Part shown: positions 54,412 to 62,590 of the stretch, piece by piece | How positions within the stretch are numbered: position 1 is the stretch's first letter | Layout: the number at the start of each line of letters is the position of its first letter | Assembly: GCA_963678235.1 (NCBI GenBank) | Contig: OY782766.1 | Location: forward strand, 2,728,001-2,792,000 | Direction of reading: 5' to 3' | Source of the DNA: JABMQB01 sp963678235 | Lineage (GTDB): Bacteria; Bacteroidota; Bacteroidia; Bacteroidales; Prolixibacteraceae | Length of the DNA: 64,000 nucleotides | Made by a program: the position numbers and the translations under genes | Notes under the pieces: model-generated | What the model saw: the letters and a program-made list of their open reading frames with translations, nothing else | What the model was told of the DNA's origin: nothing | Databases searched by the model: none

Positions 54412-55323
54412 ATGTTTAATAAACTAATAGCCGGGATACTACCTTACATGCCCAAAAAGCTTATTTGGGTTTTTTCGAAAAGATATATTGCCGGAGTAAC
54501 CCTTGAACACGGTTTAATTGCTTCTCAGGAATTGAACGATAAAAATATGGTCGTTACCCTTGACTTATTGGGCGAGTTTATCAATACCCTTGAGCAGGCC
54601 GAGGATAATCGAAATATGTACCTTAAAATTATCGATGAATTTACAGCAAAAAAGCTAAAAGGTAATTTATCCATTAAACCAACCATGTTTGGATTATTGA
54701 TAGATAAAGAAGCATGTTACAATTATATCAGGGAACTTGTAGTAAAAGCGGCTGAAAAAAAATCGTTTATCAAAATTGACATGGAGGATTCGCAATGCGT
54801 TGATGATACGATTGAATTATTTAGAAAATTGAAATCTGAATTCCCTGAAAATGTTGGCTTGGTGTTTCAAGCCTACTTGCGCCGAACCCTTGATGACCTA
54901 AAAGGACTTAGCGATTTAAACAGCGGGCAAATTCCTTTAAACATAAGGCTTTGTAAAGGGATTTACGTGGAGCCTGAGGAAATTGCATTTAAAAAGAAGG
55001 ACGAAATACGTAAGCATTATTTATTGGATCTGGAATATATGCTTCAAAATAAAATTTATGTGGGAATTGCCACCCACGACAAATACCTGGTAGAAGAGGC
55101 TTATAAATTAATTGAAAAATATCAGGTCCCGAAACATTTATACGAATTTCAAATGTTATATGGGGTTACACCAGAACTACGGCAATCGATTGTTGACAAT
55201 GGACATTTAATGAGGGTGTATGTTCCTTTCGGGAAAGAATGGTTTGGTTACTCAACAAGGCGCTTAAAGGAAAATCCTAAAATGGCATCGCACATTATAA
55301 AAGCATTGTTTGTTAGAGGTTAA
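54412..55323 (+). CDS. Proline dehydrogenase (monofunctional)
   Basis: A 303-residue FAD enzyme that oxidises proline to 1-pyrroline-5-carboxylate. The TIM-barrel motifs are present: LSIKPTMFGL, FIKIDMEDSQCVDDTIELF, VGLVFQAYLRRTLDDL, IPLNIRLCKGIYVEPEEIAF, IATHDKYLV and YEFQMLYGVTPELR, with the C-terminal YVPFGKEWFGYSTRRLKENP carrying the substrate-binding arginines. Its product feeds PruA (22327-23964). A terminator follows directly. Confidence 0.95.
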   Translation: MFNKLIAGILPYMPKKLIWVFSKRYIAGVTLEHGLIASQELNDKNMVVTLDLLGEFINTLEQAEDNRNMYLKIIDEFTAKKLKGNLSIKPTMFGLLIDKEACYNYIRELVVKAAEKKSFIKIDMEDSQCVDDTIELFRKLKSEFPENVGLVFQAYLRRTLDDLKGLSDLNSGQIPLNIRLCKGIYVEPEEIAFKKKDEIRKHYLLDLEYMLQNKIYVGIATHDKYLVEEAYKLIEKYQVPKHLYEFQMLYGVTPELRQSIVDNGHLMRVYVPFGKEWFGYSTRRLKENPKMASHIIKALFVRG

Positions 55324-55345
55324 GCTTTATCAAATGTGAGTATTG

Positions 55346-55372
55346 AAGGGGGCGAAAACACGTCCCCTTTTT
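55346..55372 (+). terminator. Terminator of the proline dehydrogenase gene
   Basis: AAGGGGGCG (55346-55354) pairs with CGTCCCCTT (55361-55369) with one G-T pair, followed by a T run. It is 22 bases after the stop. Confidence 0.85.
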
Positions 55373-55374
55373 AT

Positions 55375-55953
55375 TTAAATTTCTTTTACAACAATCTCGT
55401 TCATGCTTCGCTTGGGCACATGGTGTACCTGCTTTTCATCGCGCCAATATTTTATATCCCCATTTTTCACATCCTCAAGAACCACTTCTTCCACAGGTTT
55501 GCCAAGTGCTATCAAATACAAAATATCCAGTTCTTCTGGTACATCCACAATTTTTGCAACCTTACTTTTGTTATACGAGCCAATAATACAACCACCGTAG
55601 CCATCTTCAACTGCGCCCAATAAAATGCTTTGTATTGCTATTCCATCATCGCAAAAATAACCTTGTGCCAAACTTGTATCATGCGCCACAACTATATATG
55701 CACTTGGCCGCTCAGCTTCAATGGGACCTTCCCAATTGCTTATATAGCCAGCCCAACCAACATTCGGAAATATTTTCTGCGTGATTTCTTCAGTGGTACA
55801 TAAAATATATTTTAAAGTCTGCATGTTTTTCCCGGATGCTGAGAAACGTCCCAGTTCCACCCATTTCTTTAATAATTCAGGTGAAATTTTTTCGGAATAA
55901 TCAAACCTTCGATAACTTCGGTTCTTAATAATTAGCTCACGAATAGTACTCAT
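55375..55953 (-). CDS. Nitroreductase-family FMN oxidoreductase
   Basis: A 192-residue protein. The start IRELIIKNRSYRRFDYSEKI is the FMN-binding RSYRRF motif of this family. The middle YFCDDGIAIQSILLGAVEDGYGGCIIGSYNK and YLIALGKPVEE are typical. Members are flavin-dependent NAD(P)H oxidoreductases of varied function; the physiological substrate is not known. It converges on the proline dehydrogenase terminator. Confidence 0.92.
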   Translation of the reverse strand: MSTIRELIIKNRSYRRFDYSEKISPELLKKWVELGRFSASGKNMQTLKYILCTTEEITQKIFPNVGWAGYISNWEGPIEAERPSAYIVVAHDTSLAQGYFCDDGIAIQSILLGAVEDGYGGCIIGSYNKSKVAKIVDVPEELDILYLIALGKPVEEVVLEDVKNGDIKYWRDEKQVHHVPKRSMNEIVVKEI

Positions 55954-56182
55954 TTTTAGTTTTTTTAGGATAGTAAAATTACAAATAACGGCGGAGATTT
56001 ATAGGATAGGGTGCAGAAATAAAAAAAGGATAGAGAAGAAAGTTAAAGATGTAATAATGCTGACCAAACTTAACCACTTGATAATGACTTTCCTCTTATC
56101 CTTTTCTACTAAACGCTCCGAGTTTTATTCTATTGCCCACAACATCAATTTTAACATTTTTTCATTATTCCCTTTAAATTTA

Positions 56183-56190
56183 TAGATTTG
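56183..56190 (+). promoter_or_regulatory. -7 promoter element of the GntR regulator gene
   Basis: TAGATTTG at 56183-56190 fits TAnnTTTG. The candidate operator CAGAACAGAACA begins 6 bases downstream. Confidence 0.7.
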
Positions 56191-56195
56191 TGGAA

Positions 56196-56207
56196 CAGAA
56201 CAGAACA
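56196..56207 (+). promoter_or_regulatory. Candidate operator for the GntR regulator (autoregulatory site)
   Basis: CAGAACAGAACA, part of a longer GAACA-type direct repeat, lies just downstream of the -7 box and 22 bases before the ATG. The identical 12-mer occurs at 57292-57303 in front of xylB. Confidence 0.6.
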
Positions 56208-56228
56208 CCAGCATAGCCTGACTACTTT

Positions 56229-57224
56229 ATGAAAGAATTCAAATTTCGGATTGACTCAAACTCCAATGTTTTAAAATTCCAGCAACTTGTTGATGCCATT
56301 ATAAATGCGATTAGCAGCAACGTTTTAAATGAAGGGGACATTTTGCCCTCTGTTAATCAACTAATTAAGCAAACAAAGGTTTCGCGCGATACCGTTTTTA
56401 AAGCTTATGCAGAATTAAAGGATCGTGGAATAATTAAGTCGGTTCCCAACAAAGGGTATTTTATTGCCGGTTCCAGTTCAAAGGTATTTTTGTTTTTAGA
56501 TACTTTCAAAGCATATAAAGAAGTGGTTTTTGACTCGTTCCGAAAGCACTTGCCCGATACCATCAATGTAGACCTGCATTTTCATCATTACAATATCGAT
56601 TTGTTTGAAACCATAATAAAGGAAAGCATTGGAAAATACAGCAAATATATAGTAATGAATTTTGACCACCCCAGGGTGAAAAAAATAATTCAGCAAATTC
56701 CATCCAATAATTTATTAATAATCGACTGGAAGATATTTGCTTCAAAAGGACACTCCTACGTAGCTCAGGATTTTGGTGAACCGGTTTACCACTGCTTGAA
56801 AACCAACGTTCATCAAATTAATAAATACAGGGAGTTTATTTTTTACTATCCATCATTCACTTACCACCCAAAAGAAGCGATAAACTATTTTGAAAAGTTC
56901 TGCAAAGAAGAAAATATTAAGTACAAGGTGATCCATACCAATGAGGAATTCAAACTAAAAAAAGGGGATTTATATTTTTTAGTGAGCGACCGGACATTAT
57001 CCCGTTTTTTAGATCAATGTGAGGAAAATAATTTTCAATTGGGTAATGATGTAGGTGTAATTTCGTACAACGAAACCCCAATGAAAAAATATGTAAAAGA
57101 AGGCATTTCGGTCATATCAACCGATTTTAAGGAGATGGGGATTATGGCAGCAAAGTTTGTAACCGAAAATACTAAAATGACTAAAATTATCCCAACCAAA
57201 CTAACACAGAGGTCGTCTCTTTAA
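56229..57224 (+). CDS. GntR-family regulator with LacI-like sensor domain, probable xylose regulator
   Basis: A 331-residue protein. The N-terminal GntR-type winged helix (about residues 10-75) has ILPSVNQLIKQTKVSRDTVFKAYAELKDRGIIKSVPNKGYF. The C-terminal region (about 85-331) looks like a periplasmic-binding-protein/LacI-type sugar sensor (VGVISYNETPMKKYV, then VISTDFKEMGIMAAKF). It lies 107 bases upstream of xylB in the same direction and both upstream regions share a 12-mer, which suggests it controls the xylose genes and itself. Xylose or xylulose as effector is inference. Confidence 0.82.
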   Translation: MKEFKFRIDSNSNVLKFQQLVDAIINAISSNVLNEGDILPSVNQLIKQTKVSRDTVFKAYAELKDRGIIKSVPNKGYFIAGSSSKVFLFLDTFKAYKEVVFDSFRKHLPDTINVDLHFHHYNIDLFETIIKESIGKYSKYIVMNFDHPRVKKIIQQIPSNNLLIIDWKIFASKGHSYVAQDFGEPVYHCLKTNVHQINKYREFIFYYPSFTYHPKEAINYFEKFCKEENIKYKVIHTNEEFKLKKGDLYFLVSDRTLSRFLDQCEENNFQLGNDVGVISYNETPMKKYVKEGISVISTDFKEMGIMAAKFVTENTKMTKIIPTKLTQRSSL

Positions 57225-57253
57225 CACACATGTTATAAAACATTATTCGTGAT

Positions 57254-57284
57254 TTTGCCGATTCAGCAAGATGGTCTATTTTTG
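57254..57284 (+). promoter_or_regulatory. Promoter of the xylose operon
   Basis: TTTG at 57254-57257 and TATTTTTG at 57277-57284, 19 bases apart, fit the Bacteroidota consensus. The -7 box is embedded in an inverted repeat (ATGGTC at 57271-57276, GACCAT at 57284-57289). Confidence 0.85.
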
Positions 57285-57291
57285 ACCATAC

Positions 57292-57303
57292 CAGAACAGA
57301 ACA
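57292..57303 (+). promoter_or_regulatory. Candidate GntR operator in front of xylB
   Basis: CAGAACAGAACA, identical to 56196-56207, begins 7 bases after the -7 box and would cover the transcription start, so binding would block initiation or early elongation. Confidence 0.6.
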
Positions 57304-57331
57304 GTTTGCTAAAAATTAATAAATACAATAA

Positions 57332-58816
57332 ATGCTATTATTAGGATTTGATATAGGAAGTTCATCGGTTAAGGGATCGTTGGTTGACGGTGCAAATGGT
57401 CAATGCATTGCCACTGCCTTTTACCCGAAAGAAGAAATGAAAATGATCGCCCACAAAGCTGGTTGGGCCGAACAAGACCCTAATTTGTGGTGGGAAAACT
57501 TAAAGCTTGTTTTAAATGAGATAAAAACTCAATCCGGCGTTTCCGCTAAAGATATTGGGGCAATAGGTATTTCCTACCAAATGCATGGTTTGGTTGTGGT
57601 CGATAAAAATCAACAAGTCTTGCGCCCTTCAATTATTTGGTGCGATAGTCGGGCAACCGAAATTGGCAACAATGCATTTAACCAATTGGGAAGCCAACGA
57701 TGCCTCTCCAGTTTATTAAATTCACCAGGAAACTTCACTGCGTCGAAACTTCGTTGGGTAAAAGAAAACGAGCCGGAACTTTACGATAAAATCCATAAAA
57801 TAATGCTCCCCGGCGATTTTATTGCCATGAAAATGACCGGAGAAATTAAGACAACCATGAGTGGTTTATCGGAAGGAATTATGTGGGATTTTAATGAGAA
57901 TTCGATTTCACAAATGTTGCTTGACCACTATGGAATTGATTCTTCGATGATACCAGAAATTACCGAAACTTTCGGGTTTCAGGGCGAACTATCAACAGAA
58001 GCCGCACAGGAACTTGGACTTCATGCCGGAACAAAAATCAGCTACCGAGCAGGTGACCAGCCAAACAATGCACTTTCGTTAAATGTGCTTAATCCGGGCG
58101 AAATTGCAACAACAGCAGGAACCTCAGGGGTTGTTTACGGCGTGAGCGATGTTGTAAAATACGATCCCTTATCGAGGGTGAACACATTTGCACATGTAAA
58201 CCATAGCACAGAAAATCCCCGATTGGGTGTACTTTTATGCATAAATGGTACCGGAATCCTGAATTCGTGGCTAAAAAATAACGTTGGCAATGGTTCAATT
58301 GCTTATGAAAAAATGAACGAACTTGCGTCGAATATACCTATTGGCTCAGAGGGTGTCACCATACTTCCGTTTGGTAACGGTGCCGAAAGGGTACTTAACA
58401 ACAAAAATTTGGGTGCACAAATTTCAGGTATGAATTTCAACGTGCATAATTCTGCCCACCTGTTCAGGGCAGCGCAGGAAGGCATTGTGTTTTCGTTCAA
58501 ATATGGAATGGAAATTATGGAAAGCATCGGGATTAATGCACAGGTAATCCGCGCAGGAAAAGCAAACATGTTTTTAAGTTCGATTTTCAGGGAAACACTG
58601 GCTGGGATTTCAGGTGCAACCATCGAATTATATAATACTGATGGATCAATTGGCGCTGCCAGGGGAGCAGGTATTGGTTGTGGATATTATCCATCTGCAA
58701 AAGAAGCTTTCTCTAGTTTGGCAAAAGTTGAAACCATTCACCCCGATGCTTCAAAACTTTCGGAATACAAAGAAGCATACCAGCATTGGAAAGAAACATT
58801 AGAACAAAAAATATAA
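57332..58816 (+). CDS. xylB: Xylulokinase
   Basis: A 494-residue FGGY-family kinase that phosphorylates D-xylulose to xylulose-5-phosphate. Motifs are LLGFDIGSSSVKGSLVD (phosphate loop), GISYQMHGLVVVD (substrate Met-His), GWAEQDPNLWW, and GDQPNNALSLNVLNPGEIATTAGTSGVVYG with the catalytic Asp. Length matches xylulokinases (about 490). It is followed by xylA after 18 bases. Confidence 0.96.
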   Translation: MLLLGFDIGSSSVKGSLVDGANGQCIATAFYPKEEMKMIAHKAGWAEQDPNLWWENLKLVLNEIKTQSGVSAKDIGAIGISYQMHGLVVVDKNQQVLRPSIIWCDSRATEIGNNAFNQLGSQRCLSSLLNSPGNFTASKLRWVKENEPELYDKIHKIMLPGDFIAMKMTGEIKTTMSGLSEGIMWDFNENSISQMLLDHYGIDSSMIPEITETFGFQGELSTEAAQELGLHAGTKISYRAGDQPNNALSLNVLNPGEIATTAGTSGVVYGVSDVVKYDPLSRVNTFAHVNHSTENPRLGVLLCINGTGILNSWLKNNVGNGSIAYEKMNELASNIPIGSEGVTILPFGNGAERVLNNKNLGAQISGMNFNVHNSAHLFRAAQEGIVFSFKYGMEIMESIGINAQVIRAGKANMFLSSIFRETLAGISGATIELYNTDGSIGAARGAGIGCGYYPSAKEAFSSLAKVETIHPDASKLSEYKEAYQHWKETLEQKI

Positions 58817-58834
58817 ATTTAAAGATCGATAAAA

Positions 58835-60160
58835 ATGGACATTTTAAAAGGAAACAAAGAATATTTTCCAGGTATTGGTAAAATAAAATTTGAAGGAAAT
58901 GAATCAAAAAACCCACTTGCATTTAAGTGGTACGATGAAAATAAAGTAGTTGCCGGAAAAACCATGAAAGAACACCTAAGGTTTGCAGTTGCCTACTGGC
59001 ATACCCTGTGTGGTACAGGTGGCGACCCATTCGGTCCTGGCACAAAAACTTTCCCATGGGATGGCGCTACCGATGTACTAGATGCAGCAAAAGAACGTAT
59101 GGATGCAGCATTTGAATTTATTACAAAAATTGGTGCCCCATTTTATTGCTTCCATGATACCGATGTTGCCGGTGATGGATCGGTTTTCGAAATTGAAAGC
59201 CGTCTGGCAAAAATGGTGGAAAAAGCTAAAGCAATGCAAGATGCTTCTGGGGTTCAACTTTTGTGGGGTACAGCCAATGTATTTAGCAATGCCCGCTACA
59301 TGAATGGTGCTTCAACCAATCCTGATTTTAATGTGGTTGCAAATGCTGGTGTACAGGTTAAAAATGCCATTGACGCAACCATTGCCCTGGGCGGAACAGG
59401 TTACGTATTTTGGGGTGGACGTGAAGGTTACATGAGCCTGCACAATACCAATACAAAAAAAGAATTGGACCACATGGGACAATTCCTGAGAATGGCCCGT
59501 GACTATGCGCGCAAGCAAGGATTTAAAGGAACGTTCTTTATCGAGCCAAAACCAATGGAGCCATCAAAACATCAGTATGACTTTGACACTCAAACGGTTC
59601 TTGGTTTTTTAAACCAACAAGGATTAATCGACGATTTCAAATTAAATGTGGAAGTGAACCACGCTACACTTGCTGGTCATTCTTTCGCACACGAATTAAG
59701 AATGGCTGCCGATGCCGGGAAACTTGGTTCGATTGATGCCAACAAAGGCGATTACCAAAATGGATGGGATACCGATGAATTCCCAACCAACGTTTATGAA
59801 ATAACAGAAGCAATGTTAGAAATACTTCCAACAGGAGGTTTTGAACATGGCGGAATTAATTTTGATGCAAAAACCCGTAGGAATTCGACCGATTTATCGG
59901 ATCTGTTTATTGCCCATATTGGTGGAATGGACGTGTTTGCCCGTGCATTGATTGTGGCGGATAAAATCATGACCGATTCTGATTATTTAAAACTTCGTGC
60001 CGACCGTTATGCATCGTTTAACAGTGGCAAAGGTGCCGAGTTCGATGCAGGCAAGCTTACCCTTGAAGATTTATATGCGGTGGCCAAAGAGGTTGGTGAG
60101 CCAAAACAGGTTAGCGGAAAACAAGAATTGATCGAACAACTAATCAATCAATATATTTAG
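58835..60160 (+). CDS. xylA: Xylose isomerase
   Basis: A 441-residue class II xylose isomerase. Motifs are WHTLCGTGGDPFGPGTK near residue 55, YCFHDTDVAGDG (catalytic His/Asp), VFWGGREGY (metal Glu region), IEPKPMEPSKHQYD with metal ligands, NVEVNHATLAGHSFAHEL, and GSIDANKGDYQNGWDTDEFP. The length and motif set match the Bacteroides-type enzyme. It lies between xylB and the transporter. Confidence 0.97.
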   Translation: MDILKGNKEYFPGIGKIKFEGNESKNPLAFKWYDENKVVAGKTMKEHLRFAVAYWHTLCGTGGDPFGPGTKTFPWDGATDVLDAAKERMDAAFEFITKIGAPFYCFHDTDVAGDGSVFEIESRLAKMVEKAKAMQDASGVQLLWGTANVFSNARYMNGASTNPDFNVVANAGVQVKNAIDATIALGGTGYVFWGGREGYMSLHNTNTKKELDHMGQFLRMARDYARKQGFKGTFFIEPKPMEPSKHQYDFDTQTVLGFLNQQGLIDDFKLNVEVNHATLAGHSFAHELRMAADAGKLGSIDANKGDYQNGWDTDEFPTNVYEITEAMLEILPTGGFEHGGINFDAKTRRNSTDLSDLFIAHIGGMDVFARALIVADKIMTDSDYLKLRADRYASFNSGKGAEFDAGKLTLEDLYAVAKEVGEPKQVSGKQELIEQLINQYI

Positions 60161-60180
60161 AATATTAACCATATTTTTTT

Positions 60181-60219
60181 ATGAAAATCTGTTTTAATAT
60201 ATTTAAGACAGGTTTTCAT
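60181..60219 (+). other. Intercistronic hairpin between xylA and the transporter gene
   Basis: ATGAAAATCTGTTTT (60181-60195) can pair over its full length with AAGACAGGTTTTCAT (60205-60219), allowing two G-U pairs in RNA, around a 9-base loop. No T tract follows, so it is more likely an RNA processing or stability element than a terminator. Confidence 0.65.
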
Positions 60220-60240
60220 ATCTAACTAAAACAAACTAAC

Positions 60241-61617
60241 ATGAAGCAAAACAAGTTATTCATTCTTGCCATTACAGTTGTTGCAACCCTTGGCGGTCTT
60301 TTGTTTGGTTACGACACTGCTGTGATTTCGGGAGCTGAAAAATCAGTGCAGGCTTTTTTAATTGATAGTCAAGGATTAAGCACCATTATTCATGGACTCA
60401 CCATTTCAAGTGCATTGATTGGATGCATAATTGGGGGCGCCATATCAGGCATCATTGCTTTAAAACTAGGTCGTAAAAGATCACTTATGATTGCTGCATT
60501 GTTGTTTTTCCTGTCGGCACTTGGTTCAGGTTATCCCGAATTTTTATTCTTCACAAAAGGGGAAGCAACTATGGGATTGCTTTATATGTTCAATTTCTAT
60601 CGGATAATTGGCGGAATCGGAGTTGGAATGGCTTCAGCCATTGTTCCCATGTATATTGGTGAGATTGCCCCGGCCGATATTCGGGGACGACTAGTATCGT
60701 TGAACCAGTTTGCCATTATTTTTGGGATGTTGGTGGTTTATTTTGTGAACTGGGGAATTGCTAAAGGACAAACGCTTGATTGGATAAATACCATTGGATG
60801 GCGCCGTATGTTCCTTTCGGAAGCTATTCCTGCAGGTCTATTTGGTCTATTATTGTTCCTTGTCCCCGAAACTCCACGTTATTTATCTCTAACCAATAGA
60901 AACTCAGAAGCATTAAAGGTTTTAAGTAAAATAAATGGCGCTGAAAAAGCAAAAGAAATTTTAGAAGATATTAAGAATACCCTGGAACACCATTCCGGAA
61001 AATTATTTTCTTATGGGAAAATAGTTATTGTAATTGGCATTTTACTTTCTGTTTTTCAGCAATTTGTTGGAATTAATGTTGCACTTTATTACGCACCACG
61101 AATTTTCGAAAGCATGGGAGCAGGAAAAGATGCATCTATGATGCAAACTGTGGTGATGGGATTAATCAATGTGGTTTTCACAGTAGTTGCAATCGCAACA
61201 GTCGACAAGTGGGGCCGAAAACCTTTATTAATGGTTGGTTCAATCGGGATGGCCATTGGAATGTTTGCTATCTCTGCATTGGCTTATTTCGAAATAATAG
61301 GCATCAGTACCTTGGTATTTATCATGATTTACACAGCATCGTTTATGATGTCGTGGGGACCAATTTGCTGGGTGCTGATTTCTGAAATTTTCCCAAATAA
61401 AATTCGCGGAAGGGCTGTGGCAATAGCAGTAGTTGCACAGTGGGCAGCCAACTATTTCATCTCGTCAACCTATCCGGCAATGATGGAGTTTAGTGGCAGC
61501 TTTACCTATGGGTTTTATGGGGTAATGAGTATCCTTTCGTTTGTATTTGTTTGGAAGATGGTTCCTGAAACAAAAGGAAAAACCCTGGAAGAAATGGAAA
61601 AACTTTGGAAAAAATAA
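60241..61617 (+). CDS. xylE: MFS sugar porter, probable D-xylose transporter
   Basis: A 458-residue inner-membrane protein with twelve predicted segments. Sugar-porter motifs are present: GGLLFGYDTAVISGA, GRKRSLMIAALLFF, RIIGGIGVGMASAIVPMYIGEIAP, VPETPRYL, QQFVGINVALYYAPRIFE, DKWGRKPLLM, GPICWVLISEIFPNKIRGRA and PETKGKTLEEME. Gene order with xylB and xylA makes D-xylose the likely substrate, by proton symport. The gene is separated from xylA by an 80-base gap with a hairpin and is followed by a strong terminator. Confidence 0.93.
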   Translation: MKQNKLFILAITVVATLGGLLFGYDTAVISGAEKSVQAFLIDSQGLSTIIHGLTISSALIGCIIGGAISGIIALKLGRKRSLMIAALLFFLSALGSGYPEFLFFTKGEATMGLLYMFNFYRIIGGIGVGMASAIVPMYIGEIAPADIRGRLVSLNQFAIIFGMLVVYFVNWGIAKGQTLDWINTIGWRRMFLSEAIPAGLFGLLLFLVPETPRYLSLTNRNSEALKVLSKINGAEKAKEILEDIKNTLEHHSGKLFSYGKIVIVIGILLSVFQQFVGINVALYYAPRIFESMGAGKDASMMQTVVMGLINVVFTVVAIATVDKWGRKPLLMVGSIGMAIGMFAISALAYFEIIGISTLVFIMIYTASFMMSWGPICWVLISEIFPNKIRGRAVAIAVVAQWAANYFISSTYPAMMEFSGSFTYGFYGVMSILSFVFVWKMVPETKGKTLEEMEKLWKK

Positions 61618-61648
61618 ACAACTATTTAGTTGGTCTAAATTTTTGTTT

Positions 61649-61682
61649 ATAAGGGCTTCACATCGAGTGAAGCCCTTATTTA
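61649..61682 (+). terminator. Terminator of the xylose operon
   Basis: ATAAGGGCTTCAC (61649-61661) pairs perfectly with GTGAAGCCCTTAT (61667-61679) around a 5-base loop. The flanking T and A runs make it usable in both directions for the convergent small winged-helix gene. Confidence 0.9.
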
Positions 61683-61689
61683 TAATAAA

Positions 61690-61863
61690 TTATTTCGGTT
61701 CCCAATAGCACACCTTCGGCGACACAATTGCCCCATCCGCTTTCAGTTTTTTCATTGCCTTATCCACCTCTTTCTTATCCAATCCTGATAATTTGGCAAT
61801 TTCTCCGGCTTTCATTGCTTTGCTGGCGTCCTTCATTGTTTGTAGTACTTTTTCAACGCTCAT
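61690..61863 (-). CDS. Tiny winged-helix transcriptional-regulator-like protein
   Basis: A 57-residue protein starting MSVEKVLQTMKDAS at the ATG at 61863 and ending YWEPK. The centre AGEIAKLSGLDKKEVDKAMKKLK is a helix-turn-helix core, and GAIVSPKVCYW forms the expected beta-wing, so the whole protein is a minimal winged helix. Short proteins of this kind, labelled MarR-like or simply transcriptional regulator, are common in Bacteroidota. It begins 6 bases after the SOD stop on the same strand and is probably cotranscribed with it. Its DNA targets are unknown. Confidence 0.8.
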   Translation of the reverse strand: MSVEKVLQTMKDASKAMKAGEIAKLSGLDKKEVDKAMKKLKADGAIVSPKVCYWEPK

Positions 61864-61869
61864 ACACCT

Positions 61870-62463
61870 TTAAATTTTAATTACACTAGAATATCTCTCT
61901 GAAATTACTTTCCAATCCAATATTTTCCAAAAATCTTCGATGTATTTGGGCCTTGCATTTTGCTTATCAATATAATAGGCATGTTCCCAAACATCGCAAG
62001 TAAGAATGGGCTGCTTGCCAATTTTAAGCGGGTTTCCGGCATTGCTTGACTGAACGATTTCAAGTTCCCCATTATCATCTACAACCAACCAAGCCCATCC
62101 CGCACCAAACAAAGTTGCAGCAGCTTTGGTAAATTGTTCTTTAAAGCTGTCAACGCTGCCAAAGGTTTTATCAATAGCAGCTTTTAATGCATCTTTAGGT
62201 TCTTCGCAACCATTTGCTGCAAACTGGTTAAAATAAAAGGTGTGGTTATAAACCTGGGCACCGTTATTAAAAATACCTCCATCGGTTTCTTTAATAATAG
62301 TCTCAAGGCTTGCATCCTCATATTGGGTTCCTACAATCAGCTTATTCAGATTGTTCACATAAGCCTGATGGTGTTTTCCATAATGAAACTCAAGGGTTTT
62401 GGCACTGATATAAGGTTCAAGCGCATCTTTTGCATAAGGTAATTCCGGTAATTTGTGTTTCAT
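61870..62463 (-). CDS. sodB: Superoxide dismutase, Fe/Mn type
   Basis: A 197-residue cytoplasmic enzyme that dismutates superoxide. The start is the ATG at 62463 (MKHKLPELPYAKDAL). Metal ligands are the His in LEFHYGKHHQAYVNNL, the His in NGAQVYNHTFYFNQF, and the Asp and His in DVWEHAYY. FGAGWAWLV is also typical. Sequence alone does not settle iron against manganese; Bacteroidota enzymes are often cambialistic. The small winged-helix gene follows 6 bases after its stop. Confidence 0.96.
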   Translation of the reverse strand: MKHKLPELPYAKDALEPYISAKTLEFHYGKHHQAYVNNLNKLIVGTQYEDASLETIIKETDGGIFNNGAQVYNHTFYFNQFAANGCEEPKDALKAAIDKTFGSVDSFKEQFTKAAATLFGAGWAWLVVDDNGELEIVQSSNAGNPLKIGKQPILTCDVWEHAYYIDKQNARPKYIEDFWKILDWKVISERYSSVIKI

Positions 62464-62590
62464 GGTTTTTATTTTTGATGTTAAACTGGTACTAAATTTA
62501 TAAAATAGAATTACTAAATTAGCAATCATTCATAAAAATTAATCAGATATTTACTCTTGAATTTTTAAGAACCAATAACTTAATTTATAT

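Noticed and set aside
60181..60219. Rho-independent terminator between xylA and the transporter
   Set aside because: There is no T tract after the stem; it is recorded as an intercistronic hairpin instead.
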